A stretch of 64,000 nt of DNA from Mycogone perniciosa (taxonomy: Eukaryota; Ascomycota; Sordariomycetes; Hypocreales; Hypocreaceae). The stretch lies in the NCBI GenBank assembly GCA_025331125.1, contig JAOALB010000038.1:62001-126000 (forward strand). The letters are read 5' to 3'. The position numbers and the translations under genes were made by a program. This document shows, piece after piece, positions 26,084 to 38,581 of the stretch; position 1 is the first letter of the stretch, and every line of letters starts with the position of its first letter. The notes beneath the pieces were generated by a model. The model ran no database searches, was not told the DNA's origin, and saw only the letters and a program-made list of their open reading frames with translations.

Positions 26084-27050
26084 GTACTATTTCTACCTTA
26101 AATACCCCTACCCTTTATAATTAAATAAAATATACTTTATTATAGTTTAATTATATTAAGGAATAGGTTAAAAATAGCGTTATTATAGTTAGCTATCTGG
26201 AAACTAGTAAAATAGTTACTGACAGGCTTACTAAGCCTCTTTTAGGTCTGAAATTAAAGAATTTTATAAGTCTCCTTAATCTTAAAATTTTACTTAAAGT
26301 ATATACCTAAGGTTCTTTACCCTGTTTTCTTCCTTTTAGCTATATTAACTATTTTTTATATTTCAGCTATCTTAGCTATTCCATTTATTTTTCTATGTCT
26401 TAGTTACTTTCCTATATCTAAGGTCCTATATTTACTTTAAAGTTATATAGGATAGTATTTATTTTAGAGGGAGTGTTAAAAAGGAGGGCTAAAAAGTAAG
26501 GATTTCAGTGTAAATAGATAACCTTCCTATTCCGGCTAGACCCAGAATTAGGCCCGATACTAGGACCGAGCTCTAGAGGAACATTAATGTAAGTTAAGAA
26601 ATTTCTGTTATCTTTAACGATAACAATTAAGCTAGGACCAGCTACCCCGCCTACCCTAGACTTAATATAATAGGTATAATGGCTATTATGAAAAATCTGA
26701 CTAAAATGGTTTCCTGTTTATATAGCTGTGAATCGATTTGGATAACTTTATATATAAATAGATTTTGCGGAAAATAGGAATAAGGCTATAAACCTAATTC
26801 TGTTACTGTATTCCTATTATTTAATTAGAGGACTATTATAAAAGATAAAGTTATTATTTATATAATCACTTCTATACTGGCTATATATATATTAAATATT
26901 CTATAGCTATTAGCTATTAAATTATTTACAATTCAATTATTTATTTATTATTAGCCTAATTAAACTCTTAGTCGTTTCCTTATTACTGTATTATCTACAG
27001 CTTCCTAGAAGCTATATATAATAAGGTTAAGTATAACCTTTTTATTTTAA
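26084..27050 (+). mobile_element. 3' remnant of an older copia (family C) copy
   Basis: Positions 26084-26330 repeat 25106-25320 (GTACTATTTCTACC..., the RNase H and C-terminal region). A purine tract TTAGAGGGAG then precedes a 3' LTR from 26474 (TGTTAAAAAGGAGGG) to about 27050. Its 5' counterpart may be the LTR fragment at 19207-19579. The right edge joins family-B sequence that continues to 27344. Confidence 0.75.
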
Positions 27051-27344
27051 TCATTTAATATAGATTTCTTTAATATATATTAAACTACTTTTTTTTATTC
27101 TATTTATTAAAACTATAGCCTGCTTTTTTATAGTAAAAGTAAAGTCCTTTAGCAATATATTTTTTGCAAGAGACTTAAAGGTAAAGTAGTATAATATATA
27201 TAGTATTTAGCTATATTAAATTGCTAGCTAATATTAGGGCAGTAGCTTAATTATTTACTTAATTATTTTATTAATATTAATAATATTACTACTACTATTA
27301 ATAACTTTATTAATATAAGCTTATTTAAATAATATAAAAGGTAT
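27051..27344 (-). mobile_element. Left part of an older family-B gypsy element (element B2)
   Basis: This stretch aligns with about 32470-32745 inside the younger family-B element, including CTATAGCCTGCTTTTTTATAG-like and GCAAGAGACTTAAAGG-like blocks. It reads into GGTAT at 27340-27344. The rest of the same element resumes at 34017, on the other side of the inserted copy. Confidence 0.75.
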
Positions 27345-30300
27345 TATTATAGTATAGAAAGGCAAGTTAAGGCAAATATTATTATTGTGCTATAGAGAGC
27401 GAGAAAGCCTTAAGGCTTTATAGAAAGCTATAGCTAGGAATATATTAGGGCTTAGTTATATAACTGGGGCTTATATAATAGGGCGTTAATATAGCGTTAT
27501 AGTTAATGCTGTAATAGTACCCCCCTTTTTATTGTACTATTTGGCTGTAAATAGCTATATTACTTATATAAATTAAAGTTTTAAGTAATATATTTTAATA
27601 CTTTTAATATAAAGGTAAACACGGTAAATTATATAGTTTTTAATATTAATAATATATAGTTTAGTTATAAGCTTTAGTATAGTATAGTTTTTAGTTAATA
27701 CTTTATAAGTATTAATTTCTTTCTAGCTATTTCCTTTTTTTCCTTTTTTATAATTCCTTTTAATGTTTAAAAATAGTAGGCTTAGCTTTTTTAGGTTTGC
27801 TTTATAAAAGTTTTATATTACCCTTTTTTAGCTTTATAGGTCTTTAATTAATTATTATATAGCAGTATAGTATTTTTATTTAATAAAGTAATAGAATCGA
27901 TTATTATTATAATATTTTAAAAGCACTTTGAGCTTTTATTTTTCTTATACTTTATTTATATTATCTTTTGTTTCTAGTATTTTACTTTAAATATTCTTTC
28001 ATTTAACTTTATTAATTATTCTTTACTTAAAAGGCAGTAAAGTAGCTGTTTTAAGTTATAAAATGGAGTTATATAGAATTAGGAAAATCTTTATACCTTT
28101 TAATAAGCTAATAGTATAGGCTTATAAGTATACCTTTATTATTATATAAGGCCCTACCTATTTATTATTATTTTTTTATTAGCTAGTTAATTCTTATATT
28201 TTATATATTAATAAAGACTTTTTGCTTAATAGTATAAACTTATAATACCTTTTTCTGTGTATTTATATTTTCTTTATATTTTCTTTTTAAGGCTTTAGTA
28301 AAGTCTTCTAGCTATATAATAATATATTTAAATTAGTTAATAATAGCATTAATGCAGAAAAACTTTCTTTTCTTTACTGCAGAGAGGTTTAGCCGGTAAA
28401 GCTATAAAGGCTTTATCTTTAAGTAAAGGTTAAAACTATAATTAGCGAAAAACAGCAATATACTTATAGTTTCAGATATTATATTATTTATAGCAAATTC
28501 AGCTAATAAAAGCTTATAAGCCTAATTATTTTAATAAAAGCTTATAGGTATTATTTTATATTTATATTAATTCTTTTAGTTTAACTATTAGTTTTAAAAT
28601 AAAAAGCTAATAATTATTTTAATATAAGTTTTAATTGCTTTAAAAGTTATTTTTAGAATTTTAATATTAACTATATACTGCAGTTTAATATAAATTTTTA
28701 AATATACTATAAAGGCAGTAAATTCTATTAATAAATATATTAGCTAGCTTTTTTATGAATAGTAACGTAATAAATCTAAAATAATATATTCTTATAAAGC
28801 AGTAGACTATAATTAACAAATATTTATAAATAGTATTATAGTAGTAAAGTTTAGGTAGTAATATAATATTGTTAATAAAAATATTTAACTATATATAGAA
28901 TAGGATTAATAATAGTTAAAAAAAGCTTTATAGTAAAGATTATAAACCTTTTATTTTAATATATAGTTTATAGGCTTATATAAATACTTTAATATCTTTT
29001 AAAATTTATAGCTATTAATATATTTAATTAATAAAGTTTAGAGTTTTAAACTTGCTTAAAAGTCTAGCTAGGCCGCTTAAATAGTTTTTAAATAGGATTT
29101 ATATATAAAGCTTATTATTAAAGGGAATAAAGAGCTGCTTTTAATAGTAAATTTAATTATTTATTATTTAGTAGTTATTTATTATAATCTAAAGTTTTCT
29201 ATAAAGCTGTTTTAGCTATTAATAAATATTAAAGTTTTAAAGTGCAGTTACTATTTCTCTCGCTATAGTATTTTATTTATATACTACTATAATTAGGTTA
29301 TTAATTAATTTATCTTTTATTAGTATTATTATAGCTATAAAGGCAGCCTTTATAGATAGTTTAATATTTAATAAAACCTTTTCCTAAAATATTACTTAAA
29401 CTTTAAAGGTAAAAGAATTTTATAAAAGGATAGTATATTGCCTGTTTTTAATTTAATTGTTAAAGGGGTTTAATTTCGCAGGCTTATTTTCTACTTTTCT
29501 ATTTAAGGCTTTAGGCTTTATAGCTTTAAAGCCAGGTTAGTAAATAATATAAAAGTTAAAGTTAAAAAGGAATTTAAACTATTAGATTTACTGCTAGTTT
29601 AAGGCTTATATTAAAGTAAAGTCTTTAAAGTTTTTATAGTTTATAATAATATTAAACTTTTATAAACTTTATAATTTTAAGCATTATTCTTTTATTACTT
29701 TAATAATAGCTAAAAGCTTTTTATTATAAATTTTATAATTATATTTTTAAGCATTATACTTTATAAAGAAAAATATAATAAAGTACAAAATGCCTTTTTT
29801 ATTATATTATAATAAGATACTATTTAATGCCCAATTAAAGGCATTAGTTTTAAAGACTATTTATTTATTATAGTTAAAGAGGGCTAAAATTAAAGTTAGT
29901 TTAAAAGTATATTTAATTATATTAAAGGCTTTTTACTATTTTTCTCTTTAAATATATAATTAATTTTTCTTTAAAAGCTTATTTAATAATACAGCTATTT
30001 TAAAGTATTTTTAAATAAAATAATAATAGAAATTTACAAAGTTAAGGACCTTTTATAAGTCTTTTACTCTTTTAAGTAATTGCTAGTTTAATATACCCTT
30101 AACTCTTTTAAAATCTACTTCTAGTCCCTTTAAAGTAATAATTAAATTAAAGTATTTTATCTTTATTATTTTAAATTGATATTTAATAATATGAATTTAA
30201 AAGCTAGTATTTTAAAAGTAGGCTACTATTTTATATATATATTTTTAATACTCCTTTTAATATAATAAATATATAAAAGTATTATTAAAGTATATCATAT

Positions 30301-33300
30301 AAATATAATTAAAGAGGGTATAAAGAGTATAGTGAATATAATATTAACATATAGTAAATATATTATAAAGGCTAAAAGGTATAATTAATATCTTAAAAAG
30401 GCTAAACTTTATAATAAACGCTGTTTTTTATATATCCCCTTTAGCGATATAAAGGTTATTAAATACAGGAATAATATTAAATTTTATATATAGCTTAAAG
30501 TATTAAAGGTTTTTTAAATTAATAGTAGTAGGTATTAATTTTTAAGAATAATATTATTTAACTTTTAATGATTTTAATACATATAAATACTATTTTTTAA
30601 TTTTATAGTTAAAAAGAGGGGAGCAGTATATTATATTTATAATTTGCAAATAAATCCTTTCACTAAATTATTATTTAACTATTTCTTTATTATTTACAGT
30701 TTATTAAATAAAATTAGCTTATTTTTTTAATATAGTAAATCTTTTTTTAGCAGTATTTTAATTTCATGGTTTTAGGTCTATTATAAAGGAAGTTTATTTA
30801 CTGTCTTTAATCGGAAAGTATTATATAAATTATATAGCTAAAATAAAAGTTTTTTTAAAGGATTTAGCTTATTAAGGTTAGGTTTTCTGACTATAAATTT
30901 CTTAATATTAGTAGCTATAATTTTTTTTAATTATATTAAAGAGTAATATTTATTAATAAAGTTATATATTTCTTTAAATCATACGATTTTTACTTTAATA
31001 TAGTTTTTTTATCCTATATGTATTTATTAGAAAAATCTATTTAAAAGCTTTAATAAAGTAATAAATATTAGTTTTTTTAATTTTAATAGTTTAGTTAATC
31101 TCTTTTTAAATTACTTTTATTATGCAGATATATAATTATTAATAAAAGGTAATAAACTTTATAGCTGCTATTATTTATATATTTACTATATTTAAATATA
31201 CCTTTTAATTTTAAAGTTTAATTTTATTTTATAAAAGTAATATATTAAAAAGTAATAGTAATAGTTTTAATAAAAGTTTCCGTTTTTATTATTAATTATA
31301 AATTATAAAAGCAGGCAGTGGTTTTATATACTTAATTTAAGATTATTTATATTTATATTTTTTTATTATTAATTCTATTATACTTATAGGTTATATAGTA
31401 ATTTTAGTTTAATATTAAGGTTTATAAAATATATAGCTTAAAGGCCCCCTTTTTAGTTGGGTTACAATCTATTTCTTTTAAAGTATTTTTAATTAATAGT
31501 TATTAATATAATATTTTATTTAATTAAATTAACCTTTATTTTATTTAAAGTGTCTTTAACTATTAATTGCTAATAATATATACTTTTTATATTAGCTTTA
31601 ATAAAGTTACTTTTTATTTTAACTGCTATTAAAACCTATATAAAGCCAGCTATACTTTTTAAAAGATAATAGTTATAATAATAATAGTATTTAAAGGTAA
31701 TAGTTAACTTTTTTAATTAATATTAAACTTATATTGTCTTAGCTATAAAAGGCTAAAGATTCTAAATATATTATTAAAGATATTTATAATAAAGAAAAAG
31801 TAAAGTTTTTTATAAAAGTTAATTATAATTTATATAATAAAAAAGTTTAAAGTTTTATTCACTATACTTTTATTAATAAATAAAAGATTCTTAGTAAATA
31901 GCAGTTATTAAATAATAATATTAAATTACTTAATAAAAGCGCAGTTAATAAAAGCTTAAAATATATAGCTGCTATCTATTAAAGCTTTTATATTAATATA
32001 AATATTATATATAAAAAATAATATAGTTTATATTAAAAGGGATTTATTATTTATTTAGTTAAGTTTAAAGGATTTTTAATAAAAAAGATAATAGTAAATC
32101 TATTTTAAAATAATAGTTTTATTTATAATTAACCTTTATTTATAACTTTTAATAAAGGTTAATCTTTTTTTTAATTTACGATTTAAGTTTAAATTTTTAA
32201 TAAATAAAGTGAATTAAATTAAAATAAATTAAGAATTAATAAAGCAGTACTATTATTATTATTTTTATTAATATTTAAACAGGGTATATTATTTAAAGCC
32301 TAGATTTATAAGTTATTTAAGTATTATAGGTAATATTAGCGCACTATTAAGGTTTAATTATTATACTTTATTAAACTATTTAATTATTAACTTTAAAATA
32401 CTATTAAGTTAAAGTATAGCTAATATAGTTAAATTTAATAATTTTAACTTTATATTTAATATAAATTGCTTTAATATATATGAAACTATTTTTTTATTAT
32501 ATTTATTAAAGCTATAGTTTACTTTTTTATAATAAAAGTAAAGTCTTTTAATACTATATCTTTTATAAAAGACTTAAATATAAAGTAATAAGGTATATAT
32601 AATATTTAGCTATATTAGGTTACTGGCTACTATTAATATAGTAATTTAGTTATTTTACTGGCGTTAATAATATTACTATTAATATTAATACTATTATTAT
32701 TAATAGCTTTATTAATATTAGCCTATTTAAGCAGTATAAAGGGTATTATAATAAATGCCTTTTTAAGGTTTATTATAAATAGTTTAGTAAAGTTAATACT
32801 ATTTAGTAAAATTAAATTTAATTAATTTAATTATTTAAGTCTTTATAGTATTAATAAGCTTTTAAAGGACCTTTATCTTTAAAGCCTTTATTATCTATTT
32901 AATAGTTTTACTATATTTACTATTTAATATAAATAACTTTACTGTAAAGTTTTATAAAGGCTTATTTAATATATTTAAGTTATTAAAAGACTATAATACT
33001 TTTTCAAAGAGGTTAATTATTTTATATTATTTATTAAAATTAATAAAAAGTATTATATTAATCTTTTAATATTAATAAGTAAACTTATTAAAACATTTAA
33101 TAATAGTATTAAAGTTTTTTTATTCTAGTTAATATATATTTGCTTTTAAAAAACCCATAATATATAAAAAGAATTTAAATTTAATTAAAAGAATTGATTA
33201 ATTGCCTATAAAAGTAATATTAATTTAAAAACATTAAGTTATATATTTTTATTAATATTTAATAATATCTTGTTATTTACTATTAAATTATTTAACGTTT

Positions 33301-34016
33301 TTAATTTAATAGTAGTTAAATAGGTTATTATTTCTAAGGCTTAATAGTAAAGCTGTATTTAAAGCTTTAACTTAAGCTTTAATTTATACTTTAAAGTTTT
33401 AATTTTTAACTGCCTACTTTAAAATTTCCTATTTAAAGGTTTATTTTTATTTTTATTTTTAAATTAAGCCCTTTTTAATTATTTAACTAAAAAGATAAAA
33501 TTAATAATAAAGATTATTATTTTTAATAATTGCATTTATTAAATATATATAATTACTATTAATATTAGATTTTTATAAGGTTTTAAAAAGAAAAGGGAAA
33601 AGTATAAGCTTTATAGCTAAAACTATAGTCTATAAGGCTAAACTAAGCTATGCAGTAAAGTTTAAGGCATTTATATTTATTTTATTTATAATTAATTTCC
33701 TATAGATATAGGGTTTAAAGGATAAAGGCTAAGCTTTAAAGGTATTATTATAGGTTTAGGAATAAAGGGGGATTTAAAGGGAATTTATAATTAATTAAAT
33801 ATATACTTTATAATAGTATAGCCGAGTTAAAGGATAGCATAAACTATTACAGTATAAAAAGGCAGCTTAAGGTAAATATTATTATTATACTATAGAGAGC
33901 GAGAAAGCTTTAAGGCTTTATAGAAAGCTATAGCTAGGAATGCATTAAGGCCTAGTTATATAACTAGGGCTTATATAATAGGGCGTTAATATAGTATTAT
34001 AGTTAGTGCTATAATA
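27345..34016 (-). mobile_element. Complete but dead Ty3/gypsy (family B), nested in a relative
   Basis: It has 172-bp LTRs at 27345-27516 (3' LTR) and 33845-34016 (5' LTR) on the minus strand. A polypurine tract (complement GTACCCCCCTTTTT at 27517-27530) lies inside the 3' LTR. It is flanked by GGTAT at 27340-27344 and AGTAT at 34017-34021, a 5-bp duplication differing by one G-to-A change. On the minus strand about 30130-29990 resembles the gypsy connection region (VKGILN...NFVNFYYYFI...KIAVLL), and RNase H follows near 29760-29640. Total length is 6,672 bp. All frames are destroyed. The sequences on both sides are two halves of another family-B copy, so this is a same-family nested insertion. 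Confidence 0.88.
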
Positions 34017-35365
34017 AGTATTATAGTAAACACTTTCTTAAAGCCTATTATAAATAATTTAATAAAGTTAATATTATTTAATAAAGTTAATATTATTTAA
34101 TAAAGTTAATATTATTTAATAAAGTAAAGATTATTTAATAAAGTTAAAATTATTTAATAAAGTTAAATTTATTTAGCTTAATTATTTAAATCTTTATAGT
34201 ATTAATAAATTCCTAAAAAGCCTTTATCTTTAAAGCCTTTATTATTTATTTAATAGTTTTACTATATTTACTATTTAATATAAATAACTTTACTATAATG
34301 TTTTAAAAAGGTTTATTTAATATATATAAATTATTAAAAAACTATAATACCTTTTAAAATAAATTAATTATTTTATATTATTTATTAAAATTAATAAAAA
34401 GTATTATATTAATCCTTTAATATTATTAAGTAAAGTTATTAAACTTTTTAATAATAATATTAAAGTTTCTTTATTGCAGTTAATATATATCTCCCTTTAA
34501 AGATTTATAATATATAAAGTCTTTTTAAATTTAATTAAAAACTTTAATTAATTACCTATAAAAGTAATATTAATTTAAAAGCGCTAGTTAATATATTTTT
34601 ACTAATATTTAATAATATCCTTTTATTTACTATTAAATTACTCAATGTTTTTAATTTAATAGCAGTTAAATAAATTATTATATTCAAGGTTTAGCAGTAA
34701 AGCTATATTTAAAGCTTTAATTTAAGCTTAAACTTATACTTTAAGATTTTAGTTTTTAGCTGCTTACTTTAAAACTTCTTATTTAAAGGTTTATTTTTAT
34801 TCTTTTTATTAAATTAAGCCTTTATTTATCATTTAATTAAAAAGATAAAATTAATAATAAAGGTTATTATCTTTAATAATTGTATTTATTAAATATATAT
34901 AGTTATTATTAATACTAGACTTTTATAAGGTTTTAAAAAAGAAAAGAAAAGGCATTAACTTTATAGCTAAAACTATAATCTATTAAGCTAAATTAAGCTG
35001 CAGGGCAAGGTTTAAGGTATTTATATTTATTTTACTTATAATTAATTTTTTATAGGTATAGGGCTTAAAGGGTAAAGGCTAGGCTATAAAGGCATTATTA
35101 TAGGTTTAGGAATAAAGGGGGATTTAAAGGAATTTATAGTTAATTAAATATATACCTTATAATAGTGCAGTTAAGTTAAAGGATAGTATAAACTATTATA
35201 ATATAAAAAGGCAGGTTAAGGCAAATATTATTATTATATTATAGAGAGTATAAAAGCCTTAAAGCTTTATAGAAGGCTATAGCTAGGAATGCATTAAGGC
35301 TTGGTTATATAACTAGAGCTTATATAATAGGGCGTTAATATTACATTATAGTTAGTACTATAATA
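34017..35365 (-). mobile_element. Right part of the older family-B element (element B2) with its 5' LTR
   Basis: Positions 34022-35193 repeat 32750-33844 (the 5' untranslated and gag-proximal part of family B) and end at a 5' LTR, 35194-35365. The same ATAAAC lies inside the LTR boundary in both copies. Together with 27051-27344 it forms one element split by the insertion of the 27345-34016 copy. A six-fold 19-bp tandem array inside (about 34050-34170) is absent from the equivalent place in the younger copy. Confidence 0.78.
34050..34170. repeat. Tandem array of a 19-bp unit
   Basis: About six copies of a unit resembling TTAATAAAGTTAATATTAT. The homologous site in the younger family-B copy (about 32785-32825) has one or two degenerate units, so the array expanded only in the older element. 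Confidence 0.8.
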
Positions 35366-35638
35366 AAATTTATTTAATTAAATCTTTTATAATTAAAGCT
35401 AATAATATATTTCTATTACTTTTTATTTTAATTTATATATTTTTAATATTTGTATTTTAATTTATATACCTTTAATATTTTTAAATTCATTTATATTATT
35501 ATTATTTTTTTCTATATTCAAATAAAGTTTATAAAATAAATTACTTATATTTATATATTTTATAATACATTTAATAATATCTTTACTTTCAAAGAATTTA
35601 TAAACCTTTTTTTTACCTTTTGGTTTAAATTTAATATA
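35366..35638. other. AT-rich spacer, no gene
   Basis: RIP-type sequence between an LTR and an LTR-like module. I see nothing recognisable. Confidence 0.6.
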
Positions 35639-35899
35639 TATTAGAGACCCTCTTTAAGGTAGACAGATCGGGCGAGGGGCTGCGACCCTAGGGAAAAGTA
35701 AAGGAGGTTAAAGAGCAGTCACTTAAAGGAGAAATAGGTGCTAACAAGCAGGTAACAAGCCAGAAACTAATAGTTAAGTATAGCAGCAGTAATCTACTAG
35801 TCTTTAAAGTTCTATATCTTCGGGGCCTTAGTTGCTTTTATATATATATTCCGGCCTATATAATATTATAAAAGCTCTGGAGCTTCCGGTCTCTTAATA
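35639..35899. repeat. 261-bp LTR-like module (family D)
   Basis: It begins TATTAGAGACCC and ends CCGGTCTCTTAATA, giving imperfect inverted ends of the TGTTAGAGACC / GGTCTCTAACA type. It keeps GC-rich islands (ACAGATCGGGCGAGGGGCTGC; CTTCGGGGCC) and TATATA boxes. Flanking pentamers (ATATA / TTATA) are not identical. It probably is a solo LTR of a family with no other copy in the window. Being single-copy here and short may explain its light RIP damage. Confidence 0.6.
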
Positions 35900-36731
35900 T
35901 TATAAAAGTATTTAATAAAAGTAAAATTTCTTTATTTAACTTTTAAAAGTATAGTTTTTAAAGTATATAGTATAGTTAAAGTATTTTCCTTTTTAAATTA
36001 AATTTATTAATTTATTCTTTATAGTATATTCTTTATTAATATTATTAAAAATATTCTTTAATGTTTTTTAAATTAATTATAATTAATAACTATAAATTAT
36101 ATTTATTTATTTACTTTACTTGTATTATTAAATAAATCCCTTTAAATCAGTTTAAATTACTTTAAAGTATTACTTTTAAATTATTTAATACTTAAAAAAG
36201 CTTTATTACTCTTTATATTAAAGCTAGTTAAAACGTAAACAAAGTAAGTATATACTTAAGTAAAACATAATTAAAACATTATAATATTTCTATTAAAAGG
36301 TTTAAAAGGCTATATTTTAAATAATTCTTTTGAATCCTTTAAAGGTTAATTCCTTTTAAGATTTAATATAAGGTTTAAAGTAAATAAATTTTAATTTTAT
36401 AAATCTATAATAATTAGTTATCATTAGTAAATTATTTATTAAAATTTAATACCTTTAATATTAAAGATTAATAATTTTATTTGTATTTTATATAATTAGC
36501 TTTTATATATTAAAAAGCTTTTTTTATATAACTTTAAAGGTATTTTATTTTATTAACTTTATCTTTATTTTTACTTTTATTTATGTTATTATTTTTATTT
36601 TTATTTTACCTTTAGTGAAAAGGTAAAATAAAAGGTAAAGTATAAGGATTATTAAAAGAGGATACTATAGTAAATATAGTTATAGTATTATTAAAAGGTT
36701 TTAATAGCCTTTTAAATAAAGATTATTAATA
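35900..36731. other. AT-rich spacer, no gene
   Basis: RIP-mutated sequence. I recognise neither a gene nor a repeat family here. Confidence 0.55.
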
Positions 36732-37105
36732 TGTAATAATTTAAATTAATTTTTAAAAGATAAATTAAAGTTTATAGGTTTATATTAATGAAAAGGTTAA
36801 ATATAAATATTGACTAATGTAATATAATTATAATCTTATAAAATAAATAGTTTTAGTAAATATACTTATTAATTACTATTTAAAGAATTATATTAAATAA
36901 ATAATAAGCTAGTTATATATATATAAAAGATATTTATATATAATTATTAATATTTTAGTAAATATTACTGTAATTATTATAATAGTATAGTAATTAAGTA
37001 AATAATAACTTTTAGTATAGTAATTACTTTTTAATAATTAGTTAAAGTAATTAATATTCCCTTATATCCCTATAACTTAGTCTTTAATATAGTTAGGTTA
37101 TAATA
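36732..37105 (-). repeat. Family-A LTR (reverse orientation)
   Basis: It begins TGTAATAATTTAAATTAATTTTT and ends near GGTTATAATA, matching the reverse LTR at 14016-14422 through the shared blocks AGGTTTATATTAATGAAAAGG and CTAGTTATATATATATAAAAGA. There is no clear polypurine tract on its right, so it may be a solo LTR. Confidence 0.7.
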
Positions 37106-38138
37106 TTTATTTATTAAACCTTTTTATAATAAAAACAGTCTTTTTATATAAATATTATTATTAATTAATTTAAATATATTATTATATAATTTAAAGCCTT
37201 TATTAAACTTTAAAGAGATATATAAAAAAGGTATATATAATTAAAAGGAAGGTTAGTTTATATTATTAAATAAAAAGGGTTTTTTAATAGATAAAATATA
37301 AAGATTAATTAAGTAATAAAAAGGTTAAATAATAAATAAATAAAACTTTATATTATAATAAAATTCCATTTATAAACTTATATTATTAATTCATTTAAAA
37401 GTATAAACGTTGTTTTAATCTAATATAATTCTATTTTATAATTTAAAATAAATATTGTATTATATTTTATATATAACGAATTAATAAAGTTAAATTAAAG
37501 AATATTCAATGTAAAGTACTAAAACAATATAATATAAACAAAATATAAAAAAAGTAACAGTTTCAAGTACTTTTAAATTATTATAATAATTATAGATTTT
37601 ATTACTTTATTAACTAAAAATATTATATTATTATATAATAATTAATTAAAATTTTATAAAGTTAAAAGAAAATAATATAAAACTTTTTAATAAAAACTTA
37701 AAAACATTAAATTTATTATTATAAATATTAAAAGAAATTATAAAAAAGAGAAATAATTAAAATAAAATTAAAGTTTATAAAGTATTAATTGAAAATCATA
37801 CTTTATTAAAGCCTATAATTCAATTATATATTACTAATATTAAAAAACTATATAATTTACTTTATTTACCTTTATATTAAAAATATTAAAATAAATTATT
37901 TAAAATTTTAATTTATATAAATAATATAGTTATTTACAGTTAAATAGTAAAATAAAAAGGGGGGTACTATTATAGTATTAACTATAATATACTATTTATA
38001 CCTTATTATATAAACTTTAGTTATATAACTACACTTTAATATATTTTTACCTATAGCTTTCCATAAAGCTTTAAGGCTTTATACTCTCTATAATATAATA
38101 ATAATATTTGCCTTAACCTGCCTTTCCGTGCCATAATA
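37106..38138 (+). mobile_element. 3' end of a plus-strand family-B gypsy element with LTR
   Basis: Positions about 37800-37967 are the reverse complement of 27517-27690 (end of the family-B internal region), including the polypurine tract AAAAAGGGGGG at about 37956-37964. The 3' LTR spans 37968-38138 (TATTATAGTATTAAC to GTGCCATAATA). The 5' part of this element is missing or unrecognisable. Its LTR is the last RIP-damaged repeat before normal-composition DNA. Confidence 0.75.
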
Positions 38139-38415
38139 TTAACCTACCTTACAGGGGTTAAAGGATAGGTATAGTTTATTTATAGCGCTTTAATATCGGA
38201 TGCTAGACAAAATGGTAGCAGAAATATAGTGATATATATAAAAGTATATCCTTCCCTTTCCTTTTCCTTCCTTCCCTTTTCATCCTCATTCCACTCCTTC
38301 TACACCCATCTGTATTATATAGACAGAGCCTACCCTTTCCGTGGAAATGGTAGCCGGGCCAAGCACGTAATGGAGGGCCGGGCCAGCAAAACTTTGGGGA
38401 AGTTCGATAACTAAA

Positions 38416-38504
38416 GTGGGTTCCCCGTCTCCCATAATCAAGCCAATGAGAGGCAGATTAGTAGTTGGGTGGGTGACCACCAGCGAATACCGGCTATTGT
38501 ATAT
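38416..38504 (+). pseudogene. 5S rRNA fragment (5' part missing)
   Basis: From about GGGTTCCCCGTCTCCC to GGCTATTGTATATTTTTT this follows the 3' three quarters of fungal 5S rRNA. It includes AGATTAGTAGTTGGGTGGGTGACCACCAGCGAATACC, which is closer to the usual fungal sequence there than the copy downstream. The first 25-30 bases are not recognisable and cannot pair with the 3' end, so it should not fold as a complete 5S rRNA. It lies 78 bases before the fuller copy. Confidence 0.75.
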
Positions 38505-38581
38505 TTTTTGATATTTTTGGTGTTTTCTATAGATTGTGTTAGGTGGGGATCATGATAGGCTGACTGAAGCTATCACCAAGC

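Larger units (their letters stand above)
1..38160. other. AT-rich, RIP-mutated, gene-free isochore
   Basis: The whole stretch is overwhelmingly A+T, with TA dinucleotides everywhere and hardly any open frame above 70 codons. Where two copies of a repeat can be aligned by eye (for example the 377-bp LTRs at 5152 and 12139) nearly all differences are C/T or G/A, as RIP produces. All recognisable protein relics are retroelement domains full of stops. The composition changes over a few tens of bases near 38,150-38,200. I see no host gene inside. The block could be subtelomeric, pericentromeric or an interstitial isochore; the sequence does not decide. Confidence 0.93.

Noticed and set aside
1..38160. 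Centromere or CRISPR-like array
   Set aside because: Regularly spaced unique-spacer repeats are absent, and AT-rich nested LTR elements occur in many RIP isochores; nothing specific to a centromere can be read from sequence alone.
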